Shown: positions 49,323 to 63,103 of the stretch, one piece after another
Position numbering within the stretch: position 1 is the stretch's first letter
Layout: each line of letters begins with the position of its first letter
Origin: Amycolatopsis lexingtonensis
GTDB lineage: Bacteria > Actinomycetota > Actinomycetes > Mycobacteriales > Pseudonocardiaceae
DNA: 64,000 bases
NCBI RefSeq assembly: GCF_014873755.1
Contig: NZ_JADBEG010000001.1
Location: forward strand, 3,164,501 to 3,228,500
Reading direction: 5' to 3'
The notes under the pieces: model-generated
What the model was told of the DNA's origin: nothing
Database searches by the model: none
The model's input: only the letters and a program-made list of their open reading frames with translations
Made by a program: the position numbers and the translations under genes

Positions 49323-50342
49323 TCAGGCGGTGGCGCGCAGGATGAGCTTCGTGTCCAGCACGGCACAGCGAGGCGCGGCCGAGCCGCCGAGCATCGCGAG
49401 CAGCTCACCCGTCATCCGGGCGCCCATCTCTTCGATCGGCTGGCGGACGGTGGTGAGCGGCGGATCCGTCCGGCGGCCGATCGGCAGGTCGTCGAACCCG
49501 ATGACGGCCACGTCGCCGGGCACCCGGCGGCCCGCGCGGTGCAGCGCCCGCATCGCGCCGACCGCCATCATGTCGGAGGCGGCGAAGATGGCGTCGACGT
49601 GCGGCCTGCGGTCGAGCAGCCGGGTGGTGGCGTGCTCGCCGGAGGCCTGGCCGAAGTCGCCGAACACCACCAGGCCGCGGTCGGCCTGGCCGGCGCCCAC
49701 CACCGCCTGCCGGTAGCCGAGCAGCCGGTCCACGCCGGCGGTCATGTCCTGCGGGCCGGCGATGGTCGCCACCGTGCGCCGGCCGGCGTCGATGAGGCGC
49801 TGGGTGGCCCGCTGCGCGCCACCCCGGTTGTCCACGTCGACGTACGACGAGCAGCCGCCACCCCCGACCGGGCGGCCGCCGAACACCACCGGGATGCCGA
49901 GCCAGTCCAGGTCGAGGGGACGGCGGCCGTGCATGCCGACGACGAGTGCCCCGTCGACGTGACCACCGTCGAGGTACCGCACCACCGGGGCCTGGTAGTT
50001 CTCCGTCGCCGGCACGGTGAGCAGGACGAGCTGCAGGCCCGCTTCGGTCAGCTCCTTGCCCGCACCGGCCGAGATGCGGGCGAAGAACGGGTCGGCGAAC
50101 AGCCGCAGCACCTCCTCGCACACGACCAGCGCGACCGACCCGGTCCGGCCCGCGGTCGCCCGCGCGGCTCTCTGCCGGGCGTACCCGAGAGCCGACATCG
50201 CCGACTCCACCTGCTTGCGCGTTTTCGGCCGGACCCGCGGAAAGCCGTTGAGCACGCGGGACGCGGTGGCGGTCGACACCCCCGCCTCCCGCGCGACATC
50301 GGCCAGGGTCGGACGGAGCTGAGGCAACTCGACGGACGACAC
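49323..50342 (-). CDS. LacI-family transcriptional regulator of the glycan island
   Basis: This 339-residue regulator has the LacI HTH and hinge (TLADVAREAGVSTATASRVL at 12-31) and a periplasmic-binding-type sugar domain with the C-terminal IGFDD motif. The GTG start at 50342 follows GGGAGAGCGAAC. It is the only LacI protein in the window, and three LacI-type operators are present, one just after its own stop. It probably represses the GH62, GH29-operon/GH43 and GH54-like units until arabinose- or galactose-containing oligosaccharides appear; this is inference. Confidence 0.88.
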   Translation of the reverse strand: MSSVELPQLRPTLADVAREAGVSTATASRVLNGFPRVRPKTRKQVESAMSALGYARQRAARATAGRTGSVALVVCEEVLRLFADPFFARISAGAGKELTEAGLQLVLLTVPATENYQAPVVRYLDGGHVDGALVVGMHGRRPLDLDWLGIPVVFGGRPVGGGGCSSYVDVDNRGGAQRATQRLIDAGRRTVATIAGPQDMTAGVDRLLGYRQAVVGAGQADRGLVVFGDFGQASGEHATTRLLDRRPHVDAIFAASDMMAVGAMRALHRAGRRVPGDVAVIGFDDLPIGRRTDPPLTTVRQPIEEMGARMTGELLAMLGGSAAPRCAVLDTKLILRATA

Positions 50343-50409
50343 GTTCGCTCTCCCAAGACGTCTTTGTCTCTGCAGGGCTCGATCGAGGATACCGCCGGGT
50401 AGCGGCTTT

Positions 50410-51771
50410 TCAGGCGCGCTGGACCCGGAATCGCTGGTTGGCCCCTCCGGTGGACGTCCACTGGGAGATCCGCGCGCCGTCGGCGGTCGAGGCGCCCCAG
50501 ACGTCCATCGTCAGTCCGCTCAGGCGGTTGACCAGGCTGACGACACCGCCACCCAGGTCGGTCACGCGCCACTGCTGGGCGGCGGCACCGGAGTCCGGCT
50601 GCTGGCTGATGTCCGCGCCGGTGCCCGAACCGGCCACCTGGAGCACCAGCCCGCTGTGGCGGGCCCGGATGCGGTAGTACCCGTCACCGGAGTCGAGGAA
50701 GTCGAACTGCTGGTTCTGCCCGCCGGTGGCCGGCCACTGCTGCAGCAGGGCGCCGGCCGCGGTGGAGACGCCGCTGACGTCCAGGAGCTTGCCGCTGTGC
50801 TCGGCGGTCAGGGTGTAGTTCACCCCGACCTGCACCGGCGGCCCGGGCGGCGGGGTCGACGAATCGAACTGCGTGATGAACTTCCACACCTCGCCCGAGG
50901 TCCAGGTCTGCCAGCCGCTGCAGGTGCACCCGTCGCGCGGGCCGGGGTCGTGGCCGCCGTCGAACGCGGCCCAGACCACCGGGTAGCCGGCCCGGCAGCC
51001 GGAGTAGGCGGTGACGATGTGGGTGTGGCTCCCGCTCGATGGCTCCGGCGGGTTCTGCGGCGTGCACCCGTTGTTGCGGACGAACTGGTCACGCAGTGAC
51101 CGTCCGGACGCGATGGGCAGGACGTTGTCCCCGATGCCGTGCATGCCGATGTAGGCGACCGGCTGGGTGCCACCGCTGCAGCCGCTGAGGTTCGCGCCGG
51201 AGTAGACGGCGACCGCGCGGAAGACCGTCGGCCGCGCACAGGCGAGCGCGTAGCTCATGGCGGCGCCGTAGCTGAAGCCGCCCGCGAAAACCTGCGAGGT
51301 GTCGACGCACAACGCCGTTTCGAGCTGCCTCAGCAGGTCGTCGATGAACGTGACGTCCTGGCCGCCCGGGTTGGCCCAGCCGTTGCCGTTGCCCTGGGGC
51401 GCCACGAAGATCGTGGTGTTGCCCGCGGTGTCCGCGAGCCGCCGGAGGCCGTAGTAGGACCAGTTGTAGCCGTCGGTCCCGCCGGAGTCGACGTCGTTGG
51501 CCGTGCCACCGCGCCAGTGCAGCCCGACGAACAGCCGGTACGGGTGGCTGTTGTCGTAGTTCGCCGGCACCCGCAGGATGTAGCTGCGGTTCTGGCCGCC
51601 GCTGGAGATGGTGTGATTGCCGCTCGCCAAGCCGGGCGCGGTCCCGCAGCCCGCGGTACCCGCGGCGGCGGCCGACGGCGCGGCGGGAACGGCGGCTTGA
51701 GCGGTGCCGATCCCGGGCGTCATCAACAGCGCCCCGATCGCGGCGGACGCGAACAGCCGTCTGAGCTTCAT
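50410..51771 (-). CDS. Secreted CE1-like (feruloyl/acetyl-xylan) esterase with ricin-type domain
   Basis: This 453-residue protein starts MKLRRLFASA at 51771 after GGAAGGA; a signal peptide ends near 33. The esterase domain (about 45-300) has FAGGFSYGAAMSYALAC (nucleophile Ser) and AFDGGHDPGPRDG (His). Paired Cys residues fit an extracellular enzyme. A ricin-type module (about 315-453) of the variant shared with the GH29 protein follows. Such enzymes remove ferulate or acetate from hemicellulose. It is the last hydrolase of the 57.3 to 50.4 kb operon, ahead of LacI. Confidence 0.8.
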   Translation of the reverse strand: MKLRRLFASAAIGALLMTPGIGTAQAAVPAAPSAAAAGTAGCGTAPGLASGNHTISSGGQNRSYILRVPANYDNSHPYRLFVGLHWRGGTANDVDSGGTDGYNWSYYGLRRLADTAGNTTIFVAPQGNGNGWANPGGQDVTFIDDLLRQLETALCVDTSQVFAGGFSYGAAMSYALACARPTVFRAVAVYSGANLSGCSGGTQPVAYIGMHGIGDNVLPIASGRSLRDQFVRNNGCTPQNPPEPSSGSHTHIVTAYSGCRAGYPVVWAAFDGGHDPGPRDGCTCSGWQTWTSGEVWKFITQFDSSTPPPGPPVQVGVNYTLTAEHSGKLLDVSGVSTAAGALLQQWPATGGQNQQFDFLDSGDGYYRIRARHSGLVLQVAGSGTGADISQQPDSGAAAQQWRVTDLGGGVVSLVNRLSGLTMDVWGASTADGARISQWTSTGGANQRFRVQRA

Positions 51772-51792
51772 CGCAGCAGTTCCTTCCACTGG

Positions 51793-56138
<4,346 letters not shown>

Positions 56139-56175
56139 GACAGGTCTCCTCGAGGCAGCCGGGGGTGGGACGGGG

Positions 56176-57348
56176 TCAGCGCAGGGTCCACTGCTGGTTG
56201 GCCTGCCCACCGCAGGACCACAGGATGATCTTCGTGCCGTTGGCCGTACCGCGGCCGGAGGCGTCCAGGCACAGGTTCGACTGGACGCCGGTAATCGTGT
56301 TCGCGTTAACATTCCACTGCTGATTGGACTGCCCGGTGCAGTCCCAGATGATCACCGGGGTGCCGTTGGCCGTGCCGCGGCCGGAGGCGTCCAGGCACTT
56401 GTTGCCGTACACCGTCAGCTGCTTGCCCGCGGTGTAGGTCCACGTCTGGTTCGCCTGGCCCGCCACGCAGTCCCGCAGCTGCACCTGCGTCCCGTTCGCC
56501 GTCGAAGCGTTCGGCACCTCCACGCACCGGCCCGACTGCGCGCCCACGATCTGCTTGCCCGACGGCGGCGGCGTGGTGGCGACCGAACAGTCGGCGGGGA
56601 CCGCCCCGGCCGCGGTCCGGATCCCGCCCAGCAGCAGGTGCAGGAAGTTCGGTTCGCTGAAGCTTTCGATCGTGTGGCCCATGCCGGTGTACCAGGCACG
56701 GCCGCCGTCGAAGTCGTGGCACCACGTCATGGGGTGGTCCGCGCCCATCGTGGCGCCCGAGTAGCTCGATTCGTCCACAGTGGTCAGAACGTGGACCGAG
56801 GGACGCGGGTTGGCCCGGAAGTCGTACCACTCGTCGTAGCGGGTGTACTGGGCCGGCAGCCCTTGCGTGGACGGGTGGTTCGCGTCTTCGACCTTGACGA
56901 GCGCGTTCTGCTGCGCCGGGTGCTGCTTGAAGTAGGCCCCGACGAGCTGGCCGTACCAGGTCCAGTCGTAGCCGCTGTCGGACGCGGCGTGGATGCCGGC
57001 GAAGCCGCCGCCGTGCTCGATGTAGCGCCGGAAGGCGTCCTTCCCGGCCTGCGTGCCGACCGGGTCGCCGGTCGTGGACAGGAAGACCACGGCGGCGTAC
57101 GGGGCCAGGCCGGCGTCGGTGAACACCGCGTCGTCCTCGGTGGCGTCCACCGCGAAGTCGTTCTGCTGGCCCAGTTGCCGGATCGCGGCGATCCCGGCCG
57201 GGATGGAGTCGTGCCGGAATCCGGTGGTCTTGGAGAACACCAGCACTTTGAAGGCCGCCGCGTTCGCGGTGGGAACGGGCGCCGCGAACGCCAGGATCAG
57301 TGCGGCGAGCGGGAAAACCACGCGGAGAGCACGGGACAGCGTCGTCAC
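56176..57348 (-). CDS. Secreted ThuA-domain protein with CBM13
   Basis: This 390-residue protein starts with GTG at 57348 behind AGAGGAG. A signal peptide ends near residue 30. The ThuA (trehalose utilisation, class I glutamine amidotransferase-like) domain covers about 32-250 (FSKTTGFRHDSIPAGIAAI), followed by a CBM13. ThuA proteins are linked to oxidation of disaccharides to 3-keto forms. Together with the propeller dehydrogenase it suggests an extracellular oxidative step. Its CBM13 is close in sequence to that of the dehydrogenase. It is the first gene of the leftward operon. Confidence 0.85.
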   Translation of the reverse strand: MTTLSRALRVVFPLAALILAFAAPVPTANAAAFKVLVFSKTTGFRHDSIPAGIAAIRQLGQQNDFAVDATEDDAVFTDAGLAPYAAVVFLSTTGDPVGTQAGKDAFRRYIEHGGGFAGIHAASDSGYDWTWYGQLVGAYFKQHPAQQNALVKVEDANHPSTQGLPAQYTRYDEWYDFRANPRPSVHVLTTVDESSYSGATMGADHPMTWCHDFDGGRAWYTGMGHTIESFSEPNFLHLLLGGIRTAAGAVPADCSVATTPPPSGKQIVGAQSGRCVEVPNASTANGTQVQLRDCVAGQANQTWTYTAGKQLTVYGNKCLDASGRGTANGTPVIIWDCTGQSNQQWNVNANTITGVQSNLCLDASGRGTANGTKIILWSCGGQANQQWTLR

Positions 57349-57467
57349 GGGTACTCCTCTTCAGGAGCGCGAGGAGCGTGCGGGGTGCGCGCTCCGGAAT
57401 CGTTCAGCTACCGACCGAACGGGTAAGAGCCAAGATAAGAGTGCTTGGCGGCAAAGGTCAATGCTCG

Positions 57468-57480
57468 GTGAAACTTACGC
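57468..57480. promoter_or_regulatory. Pseudo-palindrome RTGWAASTTWCRY, site 3 (ThuA operon)
   Basis: GTGAAACTTACGC lies 120 bp upstream of the ThuA start, in the 179-bp gap after the GntR gene. Confidence 0.5.
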
Positions 57481-57527
57481 AATCCCGCTGCTGAGTCCAC
57501 AAAGGAATGAGCACGGCGGTGCCGTGC

Positions 57528-58271
57528 TCATCGGTCGAAGAGGCGCCGCTGGATCTCCCGCCGGTAGTCCTCCAGGGTGTTGTCGAGGTGGATGGCGGCC
57601 GCACGGGCCGCCTCCTCCGGGTCGCCGTCCCGGATCGCCCGGAAGATGGCGGCGTGCTCTTCGACGGCGTCGGACGCGTGGCCGCCGACCGCGCCGGACA
57701 TCCCGATGATGTTCGTCTGGCGTTGCAGGCGGCGGGCTTCGCGCACGGCAGCGACGAGGAACTGGTTGTGGGACGCGGTGGCGATCGCGAGGTGGAAGTC
57801 GTCGTCGCCGCGGTCGAACAGCGCGCTCTGGCCGGTCAGGTGGCCGTGACGGCAGGTCTCGGCGGCGGTCTCGATCGCACGCAGCTCGACCGGGGTGGCG
57901 TTCGTCGCCGCCAGCCGGCCGGCCGCGGTCTCCTGGACCCGGCGGAATTCGAAAAGCATGTAGACGTGGTCGAGGTCGGCGGGCAGGAAGAAGCCGCCCC
58001 AGCGGGAAGCGCCGAGCATGCCCTCGTCGTCGGACACATACAGCCCACGCCCCTTGTGCGCTCGCACCCGGCCGATCGCCGAGAGGATCTTGACGGCCTC
58101 CCGCACCACGGTCCGGCTGGTTCCCATCCGCGCCGCCAGCTCGACCTCCGTCGGCATCCGGTCACCGGGTTTCAGTTCCAGCTCGGCGATCAGCTGCAGG
58201 ATCTGCTCGGCCACCACTTCGTAGCCGGGCCGGTACGGGGCAGGCGGTGCGGTCTCCTCGTCACGAGTCAC
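57528..58271 (-). CDS. FadR-subfamily GntR transcriptional regulator 1
   Basis: This 247-residue regulator has the GntR winged HTH (PGDRMPTEVELAARMGTSRT near 40) and an all-helical FCD effector domain whose metal-binding residues fit FDRGDDDFH and the His-containing helices near 190-215. GTG at 58271 is chosen by comparison with the paralogue at 63104; GTG at 58289 is also possible. It is divergent from the GH141-like gene and upstream of the ThuA operon. It probably responds to a sugar acid or similar degradation product. Confidence 0.85.
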   Translation of the reverse strand: MTRDEETAPPAPYRPGYEVVAEQILQLIAELELKPGDRMPTEVELAARMGTSRTVVREAVKILSAIGRVRAHKGRGLYVSDDEGMLGASRWGGFFLPADLDHVYMLFEFRRVQETAAGRLAATNATPVELRAIETAAETCRHGHLTGQSALFDRGDDDFHLAIATASHNQFLVAAVREARRLQRQTNIIGMSGAVGGHASDAVEEHAAIFRAIRDGDPEEAARAAAIHLDNTLEDYRREIQRRLFDR

Positions 58272-58275
58272 CCGA

Positions 58276-58288
58276 TGAGTATGACTCA
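58276..58288. promoter_or_regulatory. Candidate GntR autoregulatory operator
   Basis: TGAGT-ATG-ACTCA is a perfect 5-bp inverted repeat just upstream of the chosen GntR start (and within it if the GTG at 58289 is used). Its size fits a FadR-type operator. Confidence 0.45.
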
Positions 58289-58353
58289 CCGGGCTCCGGC
58301 CAGTGACTGTACCTCGCCGCCCTGCCGTGCGGTCAACACCGGCGAGAGCCGGA

Positions 58354-58366
58354 ATGAAACTTACAT
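58354..58366. promoter_or_regulatory. Pseudo-palindrome RTGWAASTTWCRY, site 4 (GntR / GH141-like)
   Basis: ATGAAACTTACAT is symmetric at ten of its twelve non-central positions. It lies between the divergent GntR gene and the GH141-like gene (166 bp before its start). Confidence 0.5.
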
Positions 58367-58531
58367 ACGTTCCCACAGGTGAAAGTGTCGAAGGCGAACA
58401 CCGGGCCGGCACACCTCTTGACGGCGGTCACCCGATGACCTCGTATGAGTCGTACACATCCTTCCCTCGACCTGTCCGATCCACTGTGGACCGTCGAGCG
58501 GCACGATCCCGTCCCCGGAGAGGTTCCCACC

Positions 58532-60901
58532 ATGCCGCCGCGCACCGGTTCCGCGGCCGCCGCACTCGTCACCGCGCTTCTGGTGACCGCGGTGGCCGCG
58601 CCGCCCGCCCACGCCGCGACCGTCACCATCGCCGTGGCACCCACGGGTGACGACGCCAACCCCGGTACCCCCGAGCAGCCGGTCGCCACCCCGGCGAAGG
58701 CCCAGCAGCTGGCCCGCGCCCAGTCGGGCGCCTCCGACGTGGTCGTGCAGCTCGCCGGTGGCACCTATCGGCTTTCCGCCCCGCTGAAGTTCACCGGTGC
58801 CGACTCGGGGCAGAACGGCCACACCGTCACCTGGCAGGCCGCGGCCGGCCACGCGCCGATCCTCTCCGGCGGCACCCAGGTCACCGGCTGGGCGGTGCAG
58901 GACGCCGGCCAGAACATCTGGGCGGCCGCCGTGCCGCAGGGCACCGACTCGCGGCAGCTGTTCGTGGACGGGGCGCTGGCGCCGCGCGCGGCGATCCCGA
59001 TCTCGCGCGGCGACGTGCAGATCACCACCAGCGGCATGACCATCGTGAACTCCGCGCTGAACTACCTGGCGACGTTGCCGCGGCAGAACCGGATCGAGGT
59101 GGAGAGCCAGAACTCCTTCACCGACCGCTACTCCCCCGTCGACCACGTCAGCGGCACCTCGATCGTCATGCAGCAACCCGCGTGGAACAACAACAACTGG
59201 GGCTACGACACCCTCGCCAAACCCTTCGGCGGCGGCCAGCTGTTCCTGGAGAACTCCTACTCGTTCCTCAAGAACGCCGGCCAGTGGTACCTGGACCCGC
59301 AGGCCGGTCAGCTCTACTACAAGGCACCGGCGGGCTGGGTGCCCGGCGACCACGACGTCGAGCTCCCCCGGCTGACGTCGCTGCTGCAGATCAGCGGCAC
59401 GTACGACAGTCCGGTGCGGGGAATCACGTTCCAGGGCCTGCACTTCGAGCACACGACGTGGCTCACGCCGGGCACTTCGGTCGGCTACGCCAACCAGCAG
59501 AGCGGCACGTTCCTCCCCGCCGCGGCGCCGATGCCGGGCGACTTCCTGAGCTCGTGCCAGTCGGGCTGCCCGCTGTTCGAAGGGGCCCGCAACGGCTGGG
59601 CGCAGGCCCCGGCCGCCGTGCAGGTCTCGGCCGCCACCGGGATCACCTTCAGCGGCAACACCTTCAGCCACCTCGGGCAGGTGGCGCTGGGTATCGGCAA
59701 CGACGCGAACGCCCACGCGTCCGGGATCGGCCTCGGGGCGTCGTCGATCGTCGTGGACCGGAACACCTTCACCGAGAACTCGGGCGCGGGCATCGTCGTC
59801 GGCGGCGTGCGGCCGGACGCCCACCACCCCTCGAACGCGGCGATGACCAACCGCGACATCACGCTGTCGGGCAACACGGTCAGCCGGGTCGCCCTCGACT
59901 ACCGGGAAATGGCCGGCATCCTGTCGACCTACGTCACGCACGCCGTGATCACGCACAACGACGTGGCGAACCTGACCTACGACGGCATCGACGTCGGCTG
60001 GGGCTGGGGCGCGAACGACCCGGGCGGCAGCCAGGACTACCGCAACCGCGGTCTCTACAACTACCAGCCCGTGTACTCCACCCCGACGACGTTGCGGGAC
60101 ACCGTCGTCAGCTACAACCGGGTGCACGGCACCAAGAAGCTCATGCACGACGGCGGCAGCATCTACAACCTCTCCGCCAACCCCGGCAGCTCCATAGACC
60201 ACAACCACGTCTTCGACAACAACCACACCGTCGGCCTGTACCTCGACGAGGGCTCCCGCTACGTTTCCCTGTCGGCCAACGTGATCCAGGACTCCGGCGT
60301 GTGGGCCTTCACCAACGCCGGCGGCAGCAACAACACCAGCGACAGCACCTTCAGCGGCAACTGGTACAACGGCGGCGCGACGAACGTGGCCACCGGGCCG
60401 CCGCACAACAACGTCCTGAGCGGCAACGTCCAGGTGAGCGGCACCAACTGGCCTTCGGGCGCGCAGCAGGTCATCGCCGCCGCGGGCCCGGGCGGCACCG
60501 GGACGGCCGCGAGCCCGGTGCGCGCGGCCGGGGCGGGCAAGTGCCTGGACGTCAACGGCGCGAGCACCACCCCCGGCGCCCAGGTGCAGATCTGGGACTG
60601 CAACGGCGGTGCCAACCAGTCCTGGACCCGGACCACCGCGGGCGAGCTGACCGTCTACGGCGGCGACAGCACCCGCTGCCTGGACGCCTCCGGCCAGGGC
60701 ACCACCCCTGGCACCAAGGTCGTCACCTGGACCTGCAACGGCGGCGCGAACCAGCGCTGGCAGGTCACTTCGGCCGGCACCATCACCGGTGTCCAATCAG
60801 GACTGTGCCTCGAGGTGACCGGCAGCGGTACCGCCAACGGCACCGCCGTCCGGCTCTGGACGTGCACCGGGCAAGCCAATCAGAAGTGGACCTTCGGCTG
60901 A
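58532..60901 (+). CDS. Secreted GH141-like right-handed beta-helix protein with CBM13
   Basis: This 789-residue protein starts MPPRTGSAAAAL at 58532 after GGAGAGG, with a signal peptide to about residue 28; the frame extends 29 codons upstream without a site. The main domain (30-655) is a right-handed parallel beta-helix with many Asn-rich rungs (SGNTFSH, DRNTFTENSG, DNNHTVGLYLDEGS) and a GTYRLSAPLKF start resembling GH141 and related pectin/glycan enzymes. A CBM13 closes it. GH141 includes fucosidase and xylanase activities; the substrate is uncertain. It pairs with the SGNH esterase 17 bp downstream. Confidence 0.78.
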   Translation: MPPRTGSAAAALVTALLVTAVAAPPAHAATVTIAVAPTGDDANPGTPEQPVATPAKAQQLARAQSGASDVVVQLAGGTYRLSAPLKFTGADSGQNGHTVTWQAAAGHAPILSGGTQVTGWAVQDAGQNIWAAAVPQGTDSRQLFVDGALAPRAAIPISRGDVQITTSGMTIVNSALNYLATLPRQNRIEVESQNSFTDRYSPVDHVSGTSIVMQQPAWNNNNWGYDTLAKPFGGGQLFLENSYSFLKNAGQWYLDPQAGQLYYKAPAGWVPGDHDVELPRLTSLLQISGTYDSPVRGITFQGLHFEHTTWLTPGTSVGYANQQSGTFLPAAAPMPGDFLSSCQSGCPLFEGARNGWAQAPAAVQVSAATGITFSGNTFSHLGQVALGIGNDANAHASGIGLGASSIVVDRNTFTENSGAGIVVGGVRPDAHHPSNAAMTNRDITLSGNTVSRVALDYREMAGILSTYVTHAVITHNDVANLTYDGIDVGWGWGANDPGGSQDYRNRGLYNYQPVYSTPTTLRDTVVSYNRVHGTKKLMHDGGSIYNLSANPGSSIDHNHVFDNNHTVGLYLDEGSRYVSLSANVIQDSGVWAFTNAGGSNNTSDSTFSGNWYNGGATNVATGPPHNNVLSGNVQVSGTNWPSGAQQVIAAAGPGGTGTAASPVRAAGAGKCLDVNGASTTPGAQVQIWDCNGGANQSWTRTTAGELTVYGGDSTRCLDASGQGTTPGTKVVTWTCNGGANQRWQVTSAGTITGVQSGLCLEVTGSGTANGTAVRLWTCTGQANQKWTFG

Positions 60902-60918
60902 CCGATTCGAGGAGAACC

Positions 60919-62001
60919 ATGAGAATCCGGCTCATCGCGGCCGCGACCGCCCTGTTCCTGAGCGCGTTCCTCCCGGGCACCCCGGCGGCCGCCGAATCCA
61001 ACGGCGGGGTCCGGGTCATGCCGCTGGGCGACTCCATCACCGAAGGCACCCAGGTCCCCGGCGGGTACCGGATCGGGCTGTGGCAACGCCTGAGCGCGGG
61101 CGGCTACCAGGTCGACTTCACCGGCTCGCAGTACAACGGGCCGGCCGCCCTCGGCGACCACGACCACGAGGGCCACCCGGGCTGGCGCATCGACCAGATC
61201 GACGCGAACGTCGTCACCTGGCTGCGCAACACCGGCTCGCACACGGTCCTGCTGCACATCGGCACCAACGACATCCTGCAGAACTACGACGTCGGCCGCG
61301 CGCCCGCCCGGCTGTCCGGATTGATCGACCACATCACCGCGACCGCACCGGACGCCGAGGTCTTCGTCGCCACGATCATCCCGCTCGCCAACGCCGGGCA
61401 GGAGTCCGCGGCCCGCACGTTCAACTCCGCGATCCCCGGCATCGTGGCGAACAACCAGAACGCCGGCAAGCACGTACATCTGGTCGACATGCACTCGGCG
61501 CTGACCACCGGCGACCTGACCGACGGCATCCACCCCACGGCCACCGGCTACGACAAGATGGCCGCCACCTGGTTCAGCGCGCTGAAGGCCGTGCCCGGGA
61601 GCATCGGCAACCCCGGGACGTCCGCGGCGCGGCAGATCGTCGGCGCGCAGTCGGGCCGGTGCGTGGACGCCGCGAGCGCGGCCAACGGGACCCAGGTACG
61701 GCTGCAGGACTGCGGCGGGCAGGCCGGCCAGGCGTGGACCCGGTCCGGCCAGACGCTGACCGTCGGCGGGACGAAGTGCCTCGACGCGTCCGGCCACGGG
61801 ACCACGAACGGCACCCCGGTGATCGTCTGGGACTGCCACGGGCAGACCAACCAGCAGTGGACCGTCGCCGCGAACGGCACGATCACCGGCGTCCAGTCGG
61901 GACTCTGCCTCGACGCGTACGGGCAGGGCACCGCCAACGGCACCCAGCTGGTCCTCTGGACCTGCAGCGGGCAGGCGAACCAGCAGTGGACACTGCGCTA
62001 G
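60919..62001 (+). CDS. Secreted SGNH/GDSL esterase with CBM13
   Basis: This 360-residue protein has a signal peptide to about 25, an SGNH domain (30-225) with block I MPLGDSITEG (nucleophile Ser), block III HIGTND and block V DGIHPTATGY (Asp/His), and a C-terminal CBM13. All catalytic residues are intact. Related enzymes deacetylate xylan or pectin oligomers. The start at 60919 follows GAGGAGAACC. It likely strips acetyl groups so that the glycosidases of the island can work. Confidence 0.88.
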   Translation: MRIRLIAAATALFLSAFLPGTPAAAESNGGVRVMPLGDSITEGTQVPGGYRIGLWQRLSAGGYQVDFTGSQYNGPAALGDHDHEGHPGWRIDQIDANVVTWLRNTGSHTVLLHIGTNDILQNYDVGRAPARLSGLIDHITATAPDAEVFVATIIPLANAGQESAARTFNSAIPGIVANNQNAGKHVHLVDMHSALTTGDLTDGIHPTATGYDKMAATWFSALKAVPGSIGNPGTSAARQIVGAQSGRCVDAASAANGTQVRLQDCGGQAGQAWTRSGQTLTVGGTKCLDASGHGTTNGTPVIVWDCHGQTNQQWTVAANGTITGVQSGLCLDAYGQGTANGTQLVLWTCSGQANQQWTLR

Positions 62002-62011
62002 GAGGCACGAC

Positions 62012-62572
62012 ATGGCCCGGGTGCTGATCCTGACCGGGGACGCCGCCGAGGAACTCGACTCGATGTACCCGATCTTCCGCCTGCGCGAAGGCGGCCACGA
62101 GGCGGTCGTGGCCGCGCCCACGACGCGCCCGGTGCACCTCGTGGTCCACGACTTCGAGCCCGGGTGGGACGCCTACACCGAGAAGCCGGGGCACCTGCTC
62201 CCGGTCGACCTGGCGTTCGCCGACGTGGACCCCGGCGATTTCGACGCGCTCGTGATCCCCGGCGGCCGCGCCCCGGAGTACCTGCGGACCGACCCGGAGG
62301 TGGCCCGGATCGTCCCGCCCTTCTTCGAGCGCGACCTCCCGGTCGGCACGATCTGCCACGGCGCCCAGGTCCCGGCGGCGCTGGGTCTCCTCCGCGGCCG
62401 CACCACGGCCGCCTTCCCGCCCCTGAAGCCGGACGTGGAGCAGGCGGGCGCCACGTTCGCCGACGCACCCGACGTCGTCGACGGCACGATGGTGTCCTGC
62501 CGCGGCTGGCCCGACCTGCCCGAGTGGTCCCGCGCTTTCCTCCGGCTGCTCGAGAAGGCGAGCCCGGCTTAG
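62012..62572 (+). CDS. DJ-1/PfpI family protein
   Basis: This 186-residue protein has the DJ-1 fold: an N-terminal Glu region (AAEELDSMYP), DALVIPGGRAPEYLR and the nucleophile elbow TICHGAQVP near residue 117. Family members are proteases, glyoxalase III or deglycases, and stress-protective proteins. It starts 10 bp after the SGNH stop, so it may be co-transcribed, though it is cytosolic and its role in the island is unclear. Confidence 0.85.
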   Translation: MARVLILTGDAAEELDSMYPIFRLREGGHEAVVAAPTTRPVHLVVHDFEPGWDAYTEKPGHLLPVDLAFADVDPGDFDALVIPGGRAPEYLRTDPEVARIVPPFFERDLPVGTICHGAQVPAALGLLRGRTTAAFPPLKPDVEQAGATFADAPDVVDGTMVSCRGWPDLPEWSRAFLRLLEKASPA

Positions 62573-62582
62573 GCCGTGTCCG

Positions 62583-63008
62583 TCACCCCTCGGCCCCGTC
62601 GCAGGGCACTTCCGCCCACACGGTCTTGCCGCCGCTCGCGCGGTGTTCCCGCACGCCCCAGGCGGCGGCGAGCTTGGCCACGATCTGCATGCCCCGGCCA
62701 CCGGGCGTGTCCGCCGACGGAGTCACGACGACCGGGTGCTCCAGGCAGTTGTCCTCCACCTCGATCCGGACCCGGCACGGCCGCGCGGTGCGGCTCATCC
62801 GGACCTGCACCGGCCCCTTGCCGTGGTCGTAGGCGTTGGTCACCAGCTCGGTGGCCACCAGCAGCACGTCCCCCAGGTGGTCGTCGCCGACGTGGGCCAG
62901 CGCGCGGGACGCCCACCGCCGGATGCCCACGAGCGCCGGGGCGGTGGTGCCCCGCAGGTCCATCGCCCACGGCGCCGGGGCGCCGCGCTCGCCGTCCGTT
63001 TCGGGCAT
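62583..63008 (-). CDS. Anti-sigma-factor-like histidine-kinase-type ATPase
   Basis: This 141-residue protein is a single HATPase_c_2 (SpoIIAB/RsbW-like) domain: N-box VATELVTNAYDHG near residue 53, a G1-like EVEDNCLEH near 88 and G2 TPGGRGMQIV near 105. Such proteins phosphorylate or bind anti-anti-sigma factors and are abundant in actinomycetes. The start MPETDG at 63008 is taken because the longer frame is antisense to the GntR gene. No partner anti-anti-sigma gene is seen in the window. Confidence 0.8.
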   Translation of the reverse strand: MPETDGERGAPAPWAMDLRGTTAPALVGIRRWASRALAHVGDDHLGDVLLVATELVTNAYDHGKGPVQVRMSRTARPCRVRIEVEDNCLEHPVVVTPSADTPGGRGMQIVAKLAAAWGVREHRASGGKTVWAEVPCDGAEG

Positions 63009-63103
63009 GGGGACACCACCCCTCCCCGGGGCTCGCCGTCCTCGCTGGTGAAGACGTCCGCACCTCAGCCATTCCCCGCAGAGCGCCGGCTCAACCATCG
63101 GGG